The notes: generated by a model not told the origin, from the letters alone. Positions 32,263 through 43,214 are shown, numbered from the stretch's first letter. The stretch is 64,000 bases of DNA from Paraphoma chrysanthemicola (GCA_020744225.1 JAGMWG010000019.1:744001-808000); one strand, 5' to 3'. A program made the numbers and translations.

Positions 32263-32639
32263 TTTGTCGTGTAGGCTGGAGTGGTCCTGGTGTTGTTAGT
32301 AGGGTGGTGTTGTCGGCGACGGAAGATGCAAAATCGTGTGGGCACTCGGGTAAACGCACGGGCCGCTCGAAAATGGCAGCGGCGCTGCGCTAGCGCCATG
32401 GGCGAGCTTAGCGTCTGGATTTTTTCTGAGCTCAACTGCAACTCGAGCTGCCGCACCCATCGCACGCCGACGACAGCGAGCGCATACCAATACCGTACCG
32501 ACTCAGCGCACATATCTTGCGCTTACGGACTACTCTCAAGTAACTACGACCTGCTGTTTTCCGCAACAACAAGCGCTCATACCTGGGAACAGTACCTCTT
32601 GCAGACCTTTTCTCGCAAAGCACATAAAACCAACACACA
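32263..32639. promoter_or_regulatory. Shared promoter of RPL17 and NOP1
   Basis: A 377-bp divergent promoter between a ribosomal protein gene and the fibrillarin gene. I could not pick out a known growth-control element with confidence. Confidence 0.55.
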
Positions 32640-33842
32640 ATGGCCTTCACACCCAGGTACGACTCCACGTGATTCTCTCGAATTCTTTCGGATTCGCTGC
32701 AGCTGCATGCGATATCCTGTGGCGTTGATATGCGCTACAATGGCGACATTGAGAATGCTTGGGAAGCGCATTACTTGAGATTGTGCTAACATTTCCACAG
32801 AGGACGTGGCGGCGGTGATCGTGGTGGCCGTGGAGGTTTCACTCCTCGCGGCGGCCGTGGTGGCTTCGGTGATCGTGGTGGACGAGGCGGTGGTCGCGGC
32901 GGCTTTGGCGACCGTGGTGGTCGAGGAGGCGGTCGCGGCGCACCTCGCGGTGGACGTGGTGCTCCCCGTGGTGGAGCTCGCGGCGGCCGTGGAGGTGCCC
33001 GAGGCGGAGCGTACGTTTATGAAGCTTCCACTACCTGAACATCTGTCTAACGAGCCGCAGTAAGACCATTGTCGAGCCCCATCGTCACGCAGGTGTCTTC
33101 GTCGCCCGCGGTAAGGAAGATCTTCTAGTCACCAAGAACTTGACCCCCGGCGAGAGTGTCTACGGCGAGAAGCGCATCAGCATCGGCGCCTCTGCCAACG
33201 GCAACGACGGCGATGACTCTACCCCCAGCAGCGTCGAATACCGCGTCTGGAACCCTTTCAGAAGTAAGCTGGCAGCTGGTATCCTCGGAGGTGTCGACAA
33301 CATCTACATGGGCCCCGGCAGCAAGGTGCTGTACCTCGGTGCTGCGTCTGGCACCAGTGTGTCGCACGTTGCAGATATTGTCGGACCTGAAGGAACCGTC
33401 TTCGCAGTCGAGTTCTCCCATCGCTCCGGCCGTGACCTGATCAACATGGCCACCCACCGCACCAACGTTATCCCGATCGTCGAGGATGCACGCCATCCCC
33501 TCAAGTACCGCATGCTGGTCGGCATGGTCGACTGCATCTTCGCCGACGTTGCCCAGCCCGATCAGGCGCGTATTGTTGGTCTCAATGGTATGTCACATGC
33601 TCACCATACTTCAAGCGCCCCGCTAACACATTACAGCTGGTCTCTTCCTCAAGGTCGGCGGCGGTATCGTCATCTCCATCAAGGCCAACTGTATCGACTC
33701 AACCGCTGCGCCCGAAGCCGTCTTCGCACAAGAAGTCGCCAAGCTAAGGGAAATGGGCATCAAGCCCAAGGAGCAGCTGACGCTCGAGCCCTTCGAGCGT
33801 GACCACGCCATGGTTGTCGGTGTATACCAACGGTCGCAATAG
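32640..33842 (+). CDS. NOP1: Fibrillarin, box C/D snoRNP 2'-O-methyltransferase
   Basis: A 319-aa nucleolar methyltransferase that methylates pre-rRNA guided by C/D snoRNAs. Four exons: 32640-32656, 32801-33010, 33061-33587 and 33637-33842; introns of 144, 50 and 49 bp. After MAFTPR the protein has a glycine-arginine-rich domain of about 70 residues made of GGRGG and GGFGDRGG repeats. The catalytic domain follows, with [16 protein letters not shown], the SAM-binding stretch [34 protein letters not shown] and [16 protein letters not shown]. The end, [10 protein letters not shown], is typical. A canonical AATAAA follows the stop by about 60 bases. Identification is certain. Confidence 0.98.
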
Positions 33843-33905
33843 ACGCGACTGGATGTAGCCTTCTGATTTCACGATGCATGGACGCGATCATATACCTGTA
33901 CTTTC

Positions 33906-33911
33906 AATAAA
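33906..33911 (+). terminator. Polyadenylation signal of NOP1
   Basis: AATAAA lies 64 bases after the NOP1 stop codon, a normal distance for a cleavage and polyadenylation signal. Confidence 0.55.
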
Positions 33912-34089
33912 GGGATTGGCGTTTCGGGCGCCTGGCGGCCACTGGGTTGTTTCGATCTAGGAAAAGATTCTTCATATATTCTTCTTTACACCTTTGGTTC
34001 TTTGATGTGATGAGTTAACCGGTTTTGCCAACCCTCGCCAAAGCAACGGCTGAACCACCACGCACCAAATGTAATCACAATTTCAGCTT

Positions 34090-34551
34090 CTACGGGTGAC
34101 TCTTCCAACCCGTAATAAAATCACATCTCACACTCCGCGCCACATCCTCATACCCATACCTCCTCAACTCCCTGATCCCCGGATTCGTAAACGGCAACGC
34201 ATCGCCATGACACTCCTTATCTCTAATTCATCCACACGCGTTAGCAATCCCCTCTCTAATCCCATCCACATCTCCAGAGTTACAAAAGAAGACTTACGAA
34301 TACAAAGTACAAAACGTGCCCTCGTCCGGCCCCGCGGACGATATCTTCCCGGCCAAGTCGTCCGGTATGTCGATACATGCGGACACAGGGACGTGCAAGT
34401 TCGTGCATGGCGCGGCGAAGGGGGCGTTGGCGCAGATGTAGATGTGTGTTTCTGAGTTTGCGGACGGGGATTGGGGGAGTGGGAGGGGCGTTGCGGTGAC
34501 GAGGATGAGGAGAGTGAGGAATATAGCGACAAGAGGTGGGAGACGTGGCAT
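34090..34551 (-). CDS. Small secreted six-cysteine protein
   Basis: A 128-aa protein in two exons (34551-34298 and 34222-34090; 75-bp intron with a gtaagt donor, frame kept). It starts with a strong signal peptide (MPRLPPLVAIFLTLLILVTA). The mature chain of about 107 residues has six cysteines, in ICANAPFAAPC, SACI, TFCTLYSDKEC and VRCDF, enough for three disulfides. The arrangement resembles small secreted cysteine-rich proteins widespread in ascomycetes, some of which act as effectors or antimicrobial proteins. No enzyme motif is visible. Joining the exons turns the frame into one continuous cysteine-patterned domain, which supports the model. Function is unknown. Confidence 0.78.
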
Positions 34552-35654
34552 GGTCGATTGCGCGATAGGTGGTGGGTAGTGGGTATGCCTGGTTTCGATT
34601 GACTTGTGGAAATTTGGTACTAGGATTGAAGTGATGTTGTGGTGTTATGGTTTTGGAGATTGGAGAGGATTTGGATGGGTGTGCCCTTGCTGGATGTACA
34701 TTCCATGGTTTGGTTTGTACGACGTCTATCAAGCATGGCTTTCTTCTTTGCCGTTCATACCCTTCCTGGGTTGGGAAATTGTGCTGCTCAGGCGAACTCA
34801 TAGATATAATTAATGTGGTTGTGCTGAAATGGTCTTCATGATCCTGTCTCTGCTGCAGAAGTACTTGTTACAGAAGCACATTCTTAATACGCGACCGCGT
34901 TCCTCTTCTCGCTATAACTGAAATGTGCACCGTCTATGACTTCACGAAAGTGAACCTAGGCTGCGTGTGGTAGGACGCGAAGTAAGAATAGGTATAGTGA
35001 ATGGTCATGTGCATGTGCATTGAACAGGTGGACCCCTATCGCGGAAGCAGTTGAACAAAGAGACTCTGCCCATCTCCGCACCAGCGATAAATTGAATCTG
35101 TTCGTTCCTACGTGCATTTTCTTCCTAGGTCTAGAAGCCCTTGCCCACGCCAGTTGAATCTTAAGTGGCTCAATATGCACTCCACTGAACAAAGTTGATG
35201 TCAAAGTGAGGCACACTAGAGCTGTCGATAAATTTGTTCCGCTACATTGTGAGGTCGAAGCCCGTACGGAAAGGAGGATTACGGTCAAGACTGGTATTTA
35301 ATCAGGCATCAGGTTACAAGTCAAATATCGTCAAAGTCCTGAGTGGTATTTTTGGATGGTGGCACTAATGTAGTCAGTGTGATCTTGGCGCGAATAGGTA
35401 TGGAAGGAGCCGCGTTCTCCGAATAAGCAAGCAGAGGTATTGTGAGCGAACTCGACAGCACATCGTGCGCAGTCCCATCAGTTGCAGCTTCGTCCCACAA
35501 TGGACATTGCGTCTGAAAAGGCCCCTCGGATGGCTGCAGGAGATATGACGTCAGAGCGACGTTCTCGCATGTGCGAGATAGGATAACTTCAGCAATCAGG
35601 AGCCCTCGTCCACACTTGCCCTGAAAAACTCCACTGAAATCCTCAATATCAACC
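34552..35654. other. Intergenic region between secreted protein and SDR genes
   Basis: About 1.1 kb between divergent starts. No gene is seen; a few short frames lack motifs. Confidence 0.45.
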
Positions 35655-36558
35655 ATGGCACCAATCAATGTGGCAACAGCTGCCAGGAACATCATCGTCT
35701 CTGGAGGAGCGAGGGGCATCGGGCGAGCGCTCAGTCGCATGTTCCTCGAGGGTGGCCACAAAGTCTACATCTTCGATATTGATGATGAGGAGCTGCAGCA
35801 TACCACCAAGGTCCACCTCAAGAAGTACTACGACGAGGGGAAGCTGAACTCGGCGATTTGCGATCTTCGCGACGTCAAGGACATCCGTGCTAAAGTCGTG
35901 GAGGCGGCCAAGTTCTTCGACAACAATGTTGACGTGCTTATCAACAATGGCGGCATCGCCAGCCCACAGTGGAAAGATGGAAAGACGATGGAAGATCCCG
36001 ATACCTTTGAGGAATGGCAGGCGTACATCGACACCAATCTGACGGGCCCTTTTGCCATGTCGCAGGCCTGCATACCCTTCATGAAATCTCGACAGTCGGA
36101 CTCAGGATTGGGAGCACATAAGATTTACGGCTCAGGACCGTGCATCATTCACATCGGATCCTTCCGCGCACATCAGTCAGATCCGAACCAAGAGGGATAC
36201 GCCTCCAGCAAGGCCGGCCAATTGGGCTTGATGCACTCGATGGCCATCAGTCTGAGTCCGCTAGGCATCAGGGTTAACCTCATTGCGCCCGGGAGGATCA
36301 AGGTTGCGCATGAAAGCAAAGAAGGCAAGTTCCTCGACGTAACAATTGTGGCTCTTTGGCTAATAGGTTGCAGGTGACGAGAAGGGTACAGACTGGGAAG
36401 GCCAGATATCGGAAAAGGACGTGGATGATCATCCAACCAACCGTGCAGGAAGGCCCAAGGACATTGCTGATGCAGCGTTGTATCTAATCGACGCTGGCTT
36501 TGTGACGGGCCAAGACATTACCGTTGATGGTGGTGCATTACGGAAGAAGAACGCTTAG
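35655..36558 (+). CDS. Short-chain dehydrogenase with a GC-AG intron
   Basis: A 284-aa classical SDR in two exons, 35655-36324 and 36374-36558. The NAD(P) motif GGARGIG is at about residues 18-24, followed by NNGGIA, the serine in IHIGSFRAH and the catalytic YASSK. The only junction that restores the conserved run KEGDEKGTDWEGQI uses a GC-AG intron of 49 bp with donor AG|GCAAGT. A GT-AG alternative keeps frame but would need a 28-bp intron, too short to splice. The C-terminus (DIADAALYLIDAGFVTGQDITVDGG) is the usual SDR end. The start has a good context (CAACCATGG). Cytosolic; substrate unknown. Family certain. Confidence 0.9.
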
Positions 36559-37183
36559 AGTAGGGACGCAAATGCATTCAACGAAGGAGTATGTTTACGT
36601 TGTGTGCTTTGGGCAAACTTTGTCAGGATGATTCGAGCAGTCAGAGAGAGGAAACAGCCCTGCCAAGACTGTCCGGGTCATCGTTTTGCCGAAATAGTGA
36701 CGCATCTCGAAAAAGTTACCCACTTACTACGAACATGCCCAATCGGCTCATGATGCGAACATTGCCTGCCGTGACTATTTTCGACTCATGATTATCACAA
36801 TCATCTGAGCCTCCGCCGCATTGGCTTCCACGTTGACTGCCACTGGGCGCTGGACGACCATCACAAGCAGCAGTGCCTTCTGCGCATTGCGCCTGCGAGC
36901 GTCTGTCTCCACTCTCCACTCTTACCGCGTATATATAGACTTTAGAAAGCCAGATTCTTATAGACGCTTCGTGTCTAAGGCCTCACTGATATCGGGATAC
37001 GACAACAAAAATCACGTTGATACGCACAACCCTCCACGCCATGCGCAAAGCCGACCTCGTCACTATTTTCAAAGGCACATCGGAGTGCACTCGCTGCTAG
37101 AGCCGCTTAAAATTAGTGGCAAGGTGTGGAAGAGTGAGGATTGTGGTAGTGAGCCTCAGTCTGGTACAGACACTTCCCGGAAT
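36559..37183. promoter_or_regulatory. Upstream region of tRNase Z with TATA box and uORF
   Basis: This 625-bp stretch contains TATATATA at 36930-36937 and an upstream open frame of 19 codons at 37041-37100, out of frame with the gene. The reading frame of tRNase Z itself stays open upstream to an ATG at 36821, giving a possible 121-residue N-terminal extension rich in R, S and T. Confidence 0.45.
36930..36937 (+). promoter_or_regulatory. TATA box upstream of tRNase Z
   Basis: TATATATA about 250 bases before the preferred start codon at 37184. It lies downstream of the ATG at 36821, so transcripts starting here could not use that ATG. Confidence 0.4.
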
Positions 37184-40100
37184 ATGTCTGCGAGCATCGA
37201 GATCCTGACCACGCCCACCGCGGACACGGCCGGCACAACCCTTATTTTGCGGACTCCCTCGAAGAACTATGTTTTCGGCAGCCAGGCCGAGGGCACTCAG
37301 CGTGCTCTGGTGCAACAGGGTACGCGGCTCTTAAAGGCCCAGGATTTCTTTCTTACGGGCAAGAGTGAATGGTACAACACGGGCGGCTTCGTGGGACTAA
37401 TGCTCACGCTAGCCGATGCAAGCACGAGCTCGTTCGATACGTCCATGGAGGCGGTTGTGAAGGCCAGGGAGAAAGGACGCAGAGTTGAAGACCCACCGCG
37501 CCCGCGCTTCAACATATACGGACCCCCCAATTTGAAGCACATGCTTGGTACATGCCGCAGGTTCATCTTCCGCAAAGGTATCCCCATCTACGCCACCGAG
37601 TACAAGGATGAGCCACTACAGAAAGGTGCAAACGGGACAATAGAGCCGAGCTGGCAGGATTCATCCATACAGGTCTGGGCTCTGGCGATATCGCCGCAGC
37701 ATCAACAGAAGGATCCCCGAGCGGAAGCCGAAATGGAAGCGCGTCGGCAGACGTTTGACCAGACTTTGAATGCCTTCGAGGACCACCAAGCACCAGAGAA
37801 TGAGACTCTACAAGCTAGAGAGGAACGGTACGACCGCATACGGTCCGCGACGTTGAAGCATATGTTTGACTCAGACTGGAGCTTCGATACGCTCGTTGAG
37901 AGGCACATTTCCAAGGTTCACATGCCCGCTGCATTGTTTGTGCGGGATCCCGACAGTCATGGGTACAAACCTTATCTTGGTCCAAAGCCAGGCGACTCCG
38001 AGCCATTGCCCGACATCACGGTCTTTACCCGAACACCATGGCCAGGGGCTAACATTCTAGCTCTACCTCCTACAAGGCCGGCACCGGAGTGCATCTCTTA
38101 TATCGTCCGATCTCTACCCACCCGCGGCAAATTTGACGTTGCTCGTGCTAAGGAACTTGGAGTGAAGCCAGGACCCGACTTCAGCAAATTGACCTCAGGC
38201 CAGTCTGTGCAGAACAAGGACGGGGTTTGGGTGACACCAGACCAAGTTCTTGGAGCTGACAAACCAGGTCAGGGCATTGCGATTCTCGACGTCCCATCCG
38301 TGGACTACTTGGAGGCTATCGTTCAGCGAGAAGAGCTCGTCTCTCCTGAAGTTATGAGTGGCATCCAGGCCATCATATGGGTACTTGGCCCTGGTGTACA
38401 TGGGCACCCCATCCTGACCGAATTTATGAGCACTCTTGGCAACGTGCAACACGTCATCTCTTCAAAAGACGTAGCTCCTAATCGTGTTACGTTTGATTCT
38501 GTAGCAGGTCAGACTACCCGTCTGGGGCAAATAGACCCTTCAAGGTACGCAGCGCCTGTGTACGACATGGACACTGTACCTCAGCAGAGCATACTTGCGC
38601 TGGGAACGAAAGAGGCTATTCCTCTACAACAGAGTGCAATTATAGCGGACCGAGGCATGAGCTTCACTCTTATGCCGTCATTCAGTACAAAAGCGGAAAC
38701 GAAGTCGTCGTTGTTCGACCCGGATGTGGTTCGACGAGAGACAGATGCTGAAGTTTTGCGCTTAGCGGAAGCAGCGCGTCAGGCAATTCAAGATGATCGA
38801 CCGAAGTTGCAAGCGTGGAAACAACTCCTCGCACGCCCCGATACCGAAGTCATCACTCTTGGAACCGGCTCGGCTTTGCCATCCAAGTATCGCAACGTGT
38901 CTGCTACGCTAGTCAGGGTGCCCGGCATAGGCAATTACCTCATGGACTGTGGCGAGAACACATTAGGACAGCTCTCGCGGTTGTTTCCACCCGAGGAGCT
39001 GGCAAGCATCATCAAAGATTTGCGCGTCATCTGGATAAGCCATTTGCATGCCGACCACCACTTGGGTACAGCTGGTGTGATCCGTGCATGGTATCAGCTT
39101 GCACATGGCTCGATACCCAGTACACATACACTCGAAGCTTCTTCGTTAGTATCTGAATCTGCAGGTCCTCGTCTTGCAATCATCTCACACAGTGGCATGC
39201 TCCAGTGGCTATACGAGTATTCATCGGTCGAGGACTTTGGCTACAGCCGGATTCTGCCCCTTGAAATAACGACTAACGAGTCTGGACGTTCGTCGGCACT
39301 GAACATTCTGAACTCTTTCAATGTTCAAGGAAGCGACGACACATTTGTGCCAAGAAAGCACTACGAGCAGTTGTTTGGTTTCACAGATATACAATCTGCT
39401 CGCGTAGCTCACTGCCATGGCGCGATGGCAGTGTCCATTACATTCCCGCGATCATCATCGGATCCTGCAAACGTCAAGCCTCTCAAGGTCAGCTACTCAG
39501 GAGATTGCCGGCCCAGCTACCACTTTGGAAAAATTGGCAAAGACAGCACCGTGCTCATCCACGAAGCTACCTTCGACGACGAGCTGCAAGGCGATGCGAA
39601 AGCGAAGAAACACTCCACTACCTCCGAGGCACTAGGCGTCGCAGCACATATGGACGCCAAAGCAGTCGTTCTTACGCACTTTAGTCAGCGATACCAGAAA
39701 ATCCCTGTCCTCCAGACCGTCACAGACGGCGAGACGGAAGACCCACTGCTGGACCCGAAGCTGGTTGCCGAAGATCCCAAAGAGGACCAGGATATGGACA
39801 TCGATCCAGCAGAAGATAACGCTGATAATATGGATGTCCACACAACCACCAAACCCACTCCCACCTCAACCAACCCAGCGCCCAAAATCCCAACCCTCCA
39901 ACACCACGCCTCTTCAACCTCGCACGAACACGAACGCGTCATCAAAATCCGCAATCCAGATATGAAAGTCGCAATCGCATTCGACTACATGCGCGTCAAA
40001 ATCGGCGAGATTGCCGAACTAGAAAAGTTCAACGACGCGCTGAACGAGTTGCTTGTCAAAGACAAGGACGAGGATACTGGTGCGGCGGCGCTGGATGGGA

Positions 40101-40246
40101 GCGTGGTGAATGCGAATGGGAAGAAGACGAGTGGGGATGAGGCGGGTGGGGAGAGGAAGAAGAAGCAGAAACAAAAGGAGAGGGAGAAGGGTGGGGAGGA
40201 TGGGGCTGGGGCTGGGAAGAAGGGGAAGTCGAAAAGGAATAATTGA
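37184..40246 (+). CDS. TRZ1: tRNase Z, long form (tRNA 3'-processing endonuclease)
   Basis: A 1020-aa, single-exon long-form tRNase Z that cuts 3' trailers from precursor tRNAs in nucleus and mitochondria. The N-terminal half has the degenerate metallo-hydrolase domain (FGSQAEGTQRALVQQG, then FFLTGKSEWYNTGGFVG). The C-terminal catalytic half shows TLGTGSALPSKYRNVSATL, YLMDCGE, the zinc motif HLHADHH (H620, H622, D624, H625), SYSGDCRPS, HEATFDDEL and the late VLTHFSQRY. A basic low-complexity tail with lysine and glycine runs follows, maybe for RNA or nuclear targeting. The start at MSASIEIL gives the usual family N-terminus; a longer in-frame start at 36821 is possible. Family certain. Confidence 0.96.
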   Translation: MSASIEILTTPTADTAGTTLILRTPSKNYVFGSQAEGTQRALVQQGTRLLKAQDFFLTGKSEWYNTGGFVGLMLTLADASTSSFDTSMEAVVKAREKGRRVEDPPRPRFNIYGPPNLKHMLGTCRRFIFRKGIPIYATEYKDEPLQKGANGTIEPSWQDSSIQVWALAISPQHQQKDPRAEAEMEARRQTFDQTLNAFEDHQAPENETLQAREERYDRIRSATLKHMFDSDWSFDTLVERHISKVHMPAALFVRDPDSHGYKPYLGPKPGDSEPLPDITVFTRTPWPGANILALPPTRPAPECISYIVRSLPTRGKFDVARAKELGVKPGPDFSKLTSGQSVQNKDGVWVTPDQVLGADKPGQGIAILDVPSVDYLEAIVQREELVSPEVMSGIQAIIWVLGPGVHGHPILTEFMSTLGNVQHVISSKDVAPNRVTFDSVAGQTTRLGQIDPSRYAAPVYDMDTVPQQSILALGTKEAIPLQQSAIIADRGMSFTLMPSFSTKAETKSSLFDPDVVRRETDAEVLRLAEAARQAIQDDRPKLQAWKQLLARPDTEVITLGTGSALPSKYRNVSATLVRVPGIGNYLMDCGENTLGQLSRLFPPEELASIIKDLRVIWISHLHADHHLGTAGVIRAWYQLAHGSIPSTHTLEASSLVSESAGPRLAIISHSGMLQWLYEYSSVEDFGYSRILPLEITTNESGRSSALNILNSFNVQGSDDTFVPRKHYEQLFGFTDIQSARVAHCHGAMAVSITFPRSSSDPANVKPLKVSYSGDCRPSYHFGKIGKDSTVLIHEATFDDELQGDAKAKKHSTTSEALGVAAHMDAKAVVLTHFSQRYQKIPVLQTVTDGETEDPLLDPKLVAEDPKEDQDMDIDPAEDNADNMDVHTTTKPTPTSTNPAPKIPTLQHHASSTSHEHERVIKIRNPDMKVAIAFDYMRVKIGEIAELEKFNDALNELLVKDKDEDTGAAALDGSVVNANGKKTSGDEAGGERKKKQKQKEREKGGEDGAGAGKKGKSKRNN

Positions 40247-40617
40247 AATGAGGGTGGGAGTTGGAAGATTGGGGATGAAAAAAGGGACGTGTATATGTAT
40301 GAGCAATGATGAGAAAAGTCGACTTTGGAGTCATTTGTAAAGGTTCTTCTTCCAAGACCTGGAGCATGCACGAGTGAATGTCTAAGAGGGTTGAAATAGC
40401 AAGGAATAGAATTGTATACAACCTCTGCAACGAAAAAGTGCAGAATTTACTCTAGGTATGACTATAGAGAAATGTTTCTTCGGATCCAAACCAAGCCAAT
40501 CCCTATTCAAACACCACTCTAACGCCATCTTGAAATGCTCTTCTACTCCTCTTTTCTCTCTCCACTTCCTCCGTCTTCTACAACTACCCACCCTACCATT
40601 TCTCCATCCAGGCACTT
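40247..40617. other. Convergent intergenic region between TRZ1 and ATG27
   Basis: A 371-bp stretch between two stop codons. It holds both 3' flanks and is pyrimidine-rich near the ATG27 end. No further feature. Confidence 0.5.
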
Positions 40618-41805
40618 TTACACCGCCGCATACCCACCCCGACTCCCGCCACCCTGTACCGTACCTGCAACCTTTCTCGCGAAATCTTTTGCAATGTAGG
40701 GAATGTCGCGAATCGCATCGCCATGGGGAAGTAAATCCCACCCACGTGCGCCGTAGCGGTTGTAGTTGAGCCATGAGCCGAAGATGAGGTATGTTGCTAT
40801 CGCGAGGAAGAGGCTAGTGTGGATGTTAGCAAGCAAGTCTTATGATTCTAGGAGCGGGGGAAAAGGAAGAGACGTACACGATGAAGAACCAGCCAAAGAA
40901 GCCCCAATGGCTACCTCCATCGACGCTGGGCGCATCTTCGCACGCGTACTTTGTTTTCCACTCGAGGCGTAGCGTTTGGACTTTTTTGTCTTTGCCCTCG
41001 TCTTCTTGCTGGTATCCGCAGAATCGCAGGCTGTTTTCCGTGTCTTCGCATTTGCCTTTTCCACCGTCATCTCGTTTACGGAGCTTCTCTTCCTTCTTGT
41101 CGTCATCGCCGTCATCTTTGTCGCCGTCCTCGCGCTCGCCATCATCTTTCTCGTCGCCCTCGAGGCCCGTCTTCTCCTTGTCGCACACGAATTCGATGAT
41201 GGCTCTTTGGTTGAGCCCGTCTTTGGTGAAGGGGTGTCGGCCGCCGTTCAGGAATGCACGGACACCTTCGCGGCCGCTGTCGGAGTTGGATTTGGGGTTT
41301 CGGAGGAGCTCGAATTTGGCGTCGATGACGCGGCCGCTTAGCGAGGTAAATGTTCCGGCGATGTCGATGGGTGTTATGGTTGCGTTCCGGTCTACGGCGA
41401 GGTTGGTGTCTTCTCGCAGGCCGCATACTGTGGTGCGTGTTAGCGAAGGCCTCATAGATCCGTCTCGTGATTGATGTCCAGATGTTGGTCCAATGTGCTT
41501 GGCCTCGGAAATAATATGCTGATCTTACCTCTTGCTCCGTGGTGGCACTCGGTTGCCAGACTGCCCCCCTTATGCCACTTGAGCTTGTCGCAGATGTCGA
41601 GCGTGAAGTTGTACTTGTACCGCATGTCATGTGCCAGATCTTCCTCCTTCCAGTGTACCACATGCGGCCCGCCGAGTTTTGAAAGATCGAAGTGCTGCCT
41701 GTCGGCCATGACATCTTTGCAGTCAAATGCCCATACCGGCGAAGGGAGCAGTGCCGTCACCGCAAGGAATGAAAAAAGTGTCGTCTGTGACCGAGATGGC
41801 GCCAT
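40618..41805 (-). CDS. ATG27: Autophagy-related protein 27, type I membrane protein
   Basis: A 340-aa protein in three exons (41805-41529, 41427-40878, 40813-40618; introns 101 and 64 bp). A signal peptide (about residues 1-26, ending PVWA) leads into a luminal mannose-6-phosphate-receptor-like domain with paired cysteines, the conserved HWKEEDLAHDMRYKYNF region, REDTNLAVDRN and a late FCGYQQ. An acidic, lysine-rich linker follows. One transmembrane span (WFFIVLFLAIATYLIFGSW) is rebuilt across the last splice site, then a short cytosolic tail ending GGSRGGYAAV, which carries the conserved tyrosine sorting signal. Atg27 cycles between vacuole, Golgi and Atg9 vesicles and supports autophagosome formation. 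The tail match makes the call firm. Confidence 0.93.
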
Positions 41806-43214
41806 GGCGGCGGTTGTGATGGGAGAGGGCGAAGAAGATGTAAGATGGATGCGGCGTTGTCGGGGAGAGAAACGGAGGTGACGCGACTGTCGAGCACGTG
41901 GTCAACAACGTCAGATCGCCGGGTTATCGAGGGTTCGGCGACGAAAGAGTGAATGAGGGCTCGAAAAGCACTGCAGCAGGTGTCGACGCGGCTCAGCTGG
42001 TTGGTGTCGCGTGGACTCGTGGAGCGTGCAAGATGTTGGCGATGACGGCACTTGCGGTCCCGACTGGTCTTGGCGAGACATTGCTTATGTTAGCCCCAGC
42101 GGAGTCCACCAAACGCCGCGGGCAGCCCCACAGCTCCAACCTCATCTTGTTGCAAAGCCCCCAGAGCATACATAGTTTGGTGGTGCTGGATTCGCGCAAG
42201 ATATCACTTGGGCGACTTCGCATCGAGCTTCCTCCTGTCCTCCGCGCTTCCCGCACATGTTGGCTCTCAGGCCACGAGCACGGCGGCATCGGACCGCTAT
42301 CACGCCTCGTTCTCGGAAATGATCTCCATCCACACGCACCGTCATCAACCCAACTGCCAGGTCGCGACGGAGTCCGCTCTATCAACTTCCTCATTCACCA
42401 TCTCCCTCAACCTAATCTGCTCCTGCCCTCCCCGGGACGACCTCGAACATCCCCGCGAGTCACGGTAGCGTTGCACTAAAAATAGATCTCGTTAGGGAAA
42501 GCCACTTGACCGTGGCTTGCATGTTTGTATTCTATCGTCTACGCCATGTGTAGTCTAACCAAAACGCCATATCCACATCACCAAGACGCCATGATATGCA
42601 AGCTATCGCAAGAGTAGAAAGTCTTTTGTATTCTGTGGAGACGGTGCGCAAAAGAATGAATGAATGACTGGGATGCCTCGTGCCGAACCGCACCCGACTA
42701 CCCAATGGCCAGTCGACTAGTACAGAATTGCGGGCCGGGCATGCGAAGGCGAGTCTGAGAAAGCGGAATTTGAAAAGAGGAAAACAACGCCGATACATGC
42801 AAGAAATCAAGAACAAGCAAATGCTAACGCCAGTCCATGCAACCCCAAACCGATAACCATGTAAATGCAAGTAGACAAGACAGTAAAACGATCGACAGAG
42901 CAGAAACAAGAACCAAAAAATCCCGCAACCAAAACAAGCAAGTGAGTGGAAAGACCTATGCCCAAGACAAGTGATGAAGAAAGTGAAGGAAAAGGGTATT
43001 TCCAACGCCAATGGAATGCATCCGATCTATGCAATTCGTGTTTGATAAGTCGTGAAGAGGTTGAAATCTATAGTGTCGAGAAATCCAGTTTCAAGGCGAG
43101 GCAAGGAGAATCGTTGAAAGTCGTGCCATGCGACCGTACTGCCGGGGTATGTTCGTAAAAATCCAGTCTTGGAACGCCACCCATGCAATGCGTTACAAAG
43201 AAAAGCTTTGGCAT
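41806..43214. other. Gene-sparse region upstream of ATG27
   Basis: About 1.4 kb. Open frames at 41898-42479 (plus, 193 codons) and 42532-43011 (minus, 159 codons) have no family features and unusual composition, and were not accepted. Probably the ATG27 promoter and a long 3' flank of the next gene. Confidence 0.4.

Noticed and set aside
36339..36366. A GT-AG intron of 28 bp in the SDR gene as an alternative model
   Set aside because: Shorter than fungal spliceosomes normally accept, and it adds residues not expected in the family.
40842..41474. A 210-codon plus-strand frame
   Set aside because: Antisense to the ATG27 exon; Ser-rich shadow of the acidic linker.
41898..42479. A 193-codon plus-strand frame upstream of ATG27
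   Set aside because: No motif, no splice continuation and competing frames on both strands; could not be told from chance.
42532..43011. A 159-codon minus-strand frame rich in Phe, Cys and Leu
   Set aside because: Composition expected from an untranslated purine-rich plus strand; no membrane-protein pattern or homology that I know.
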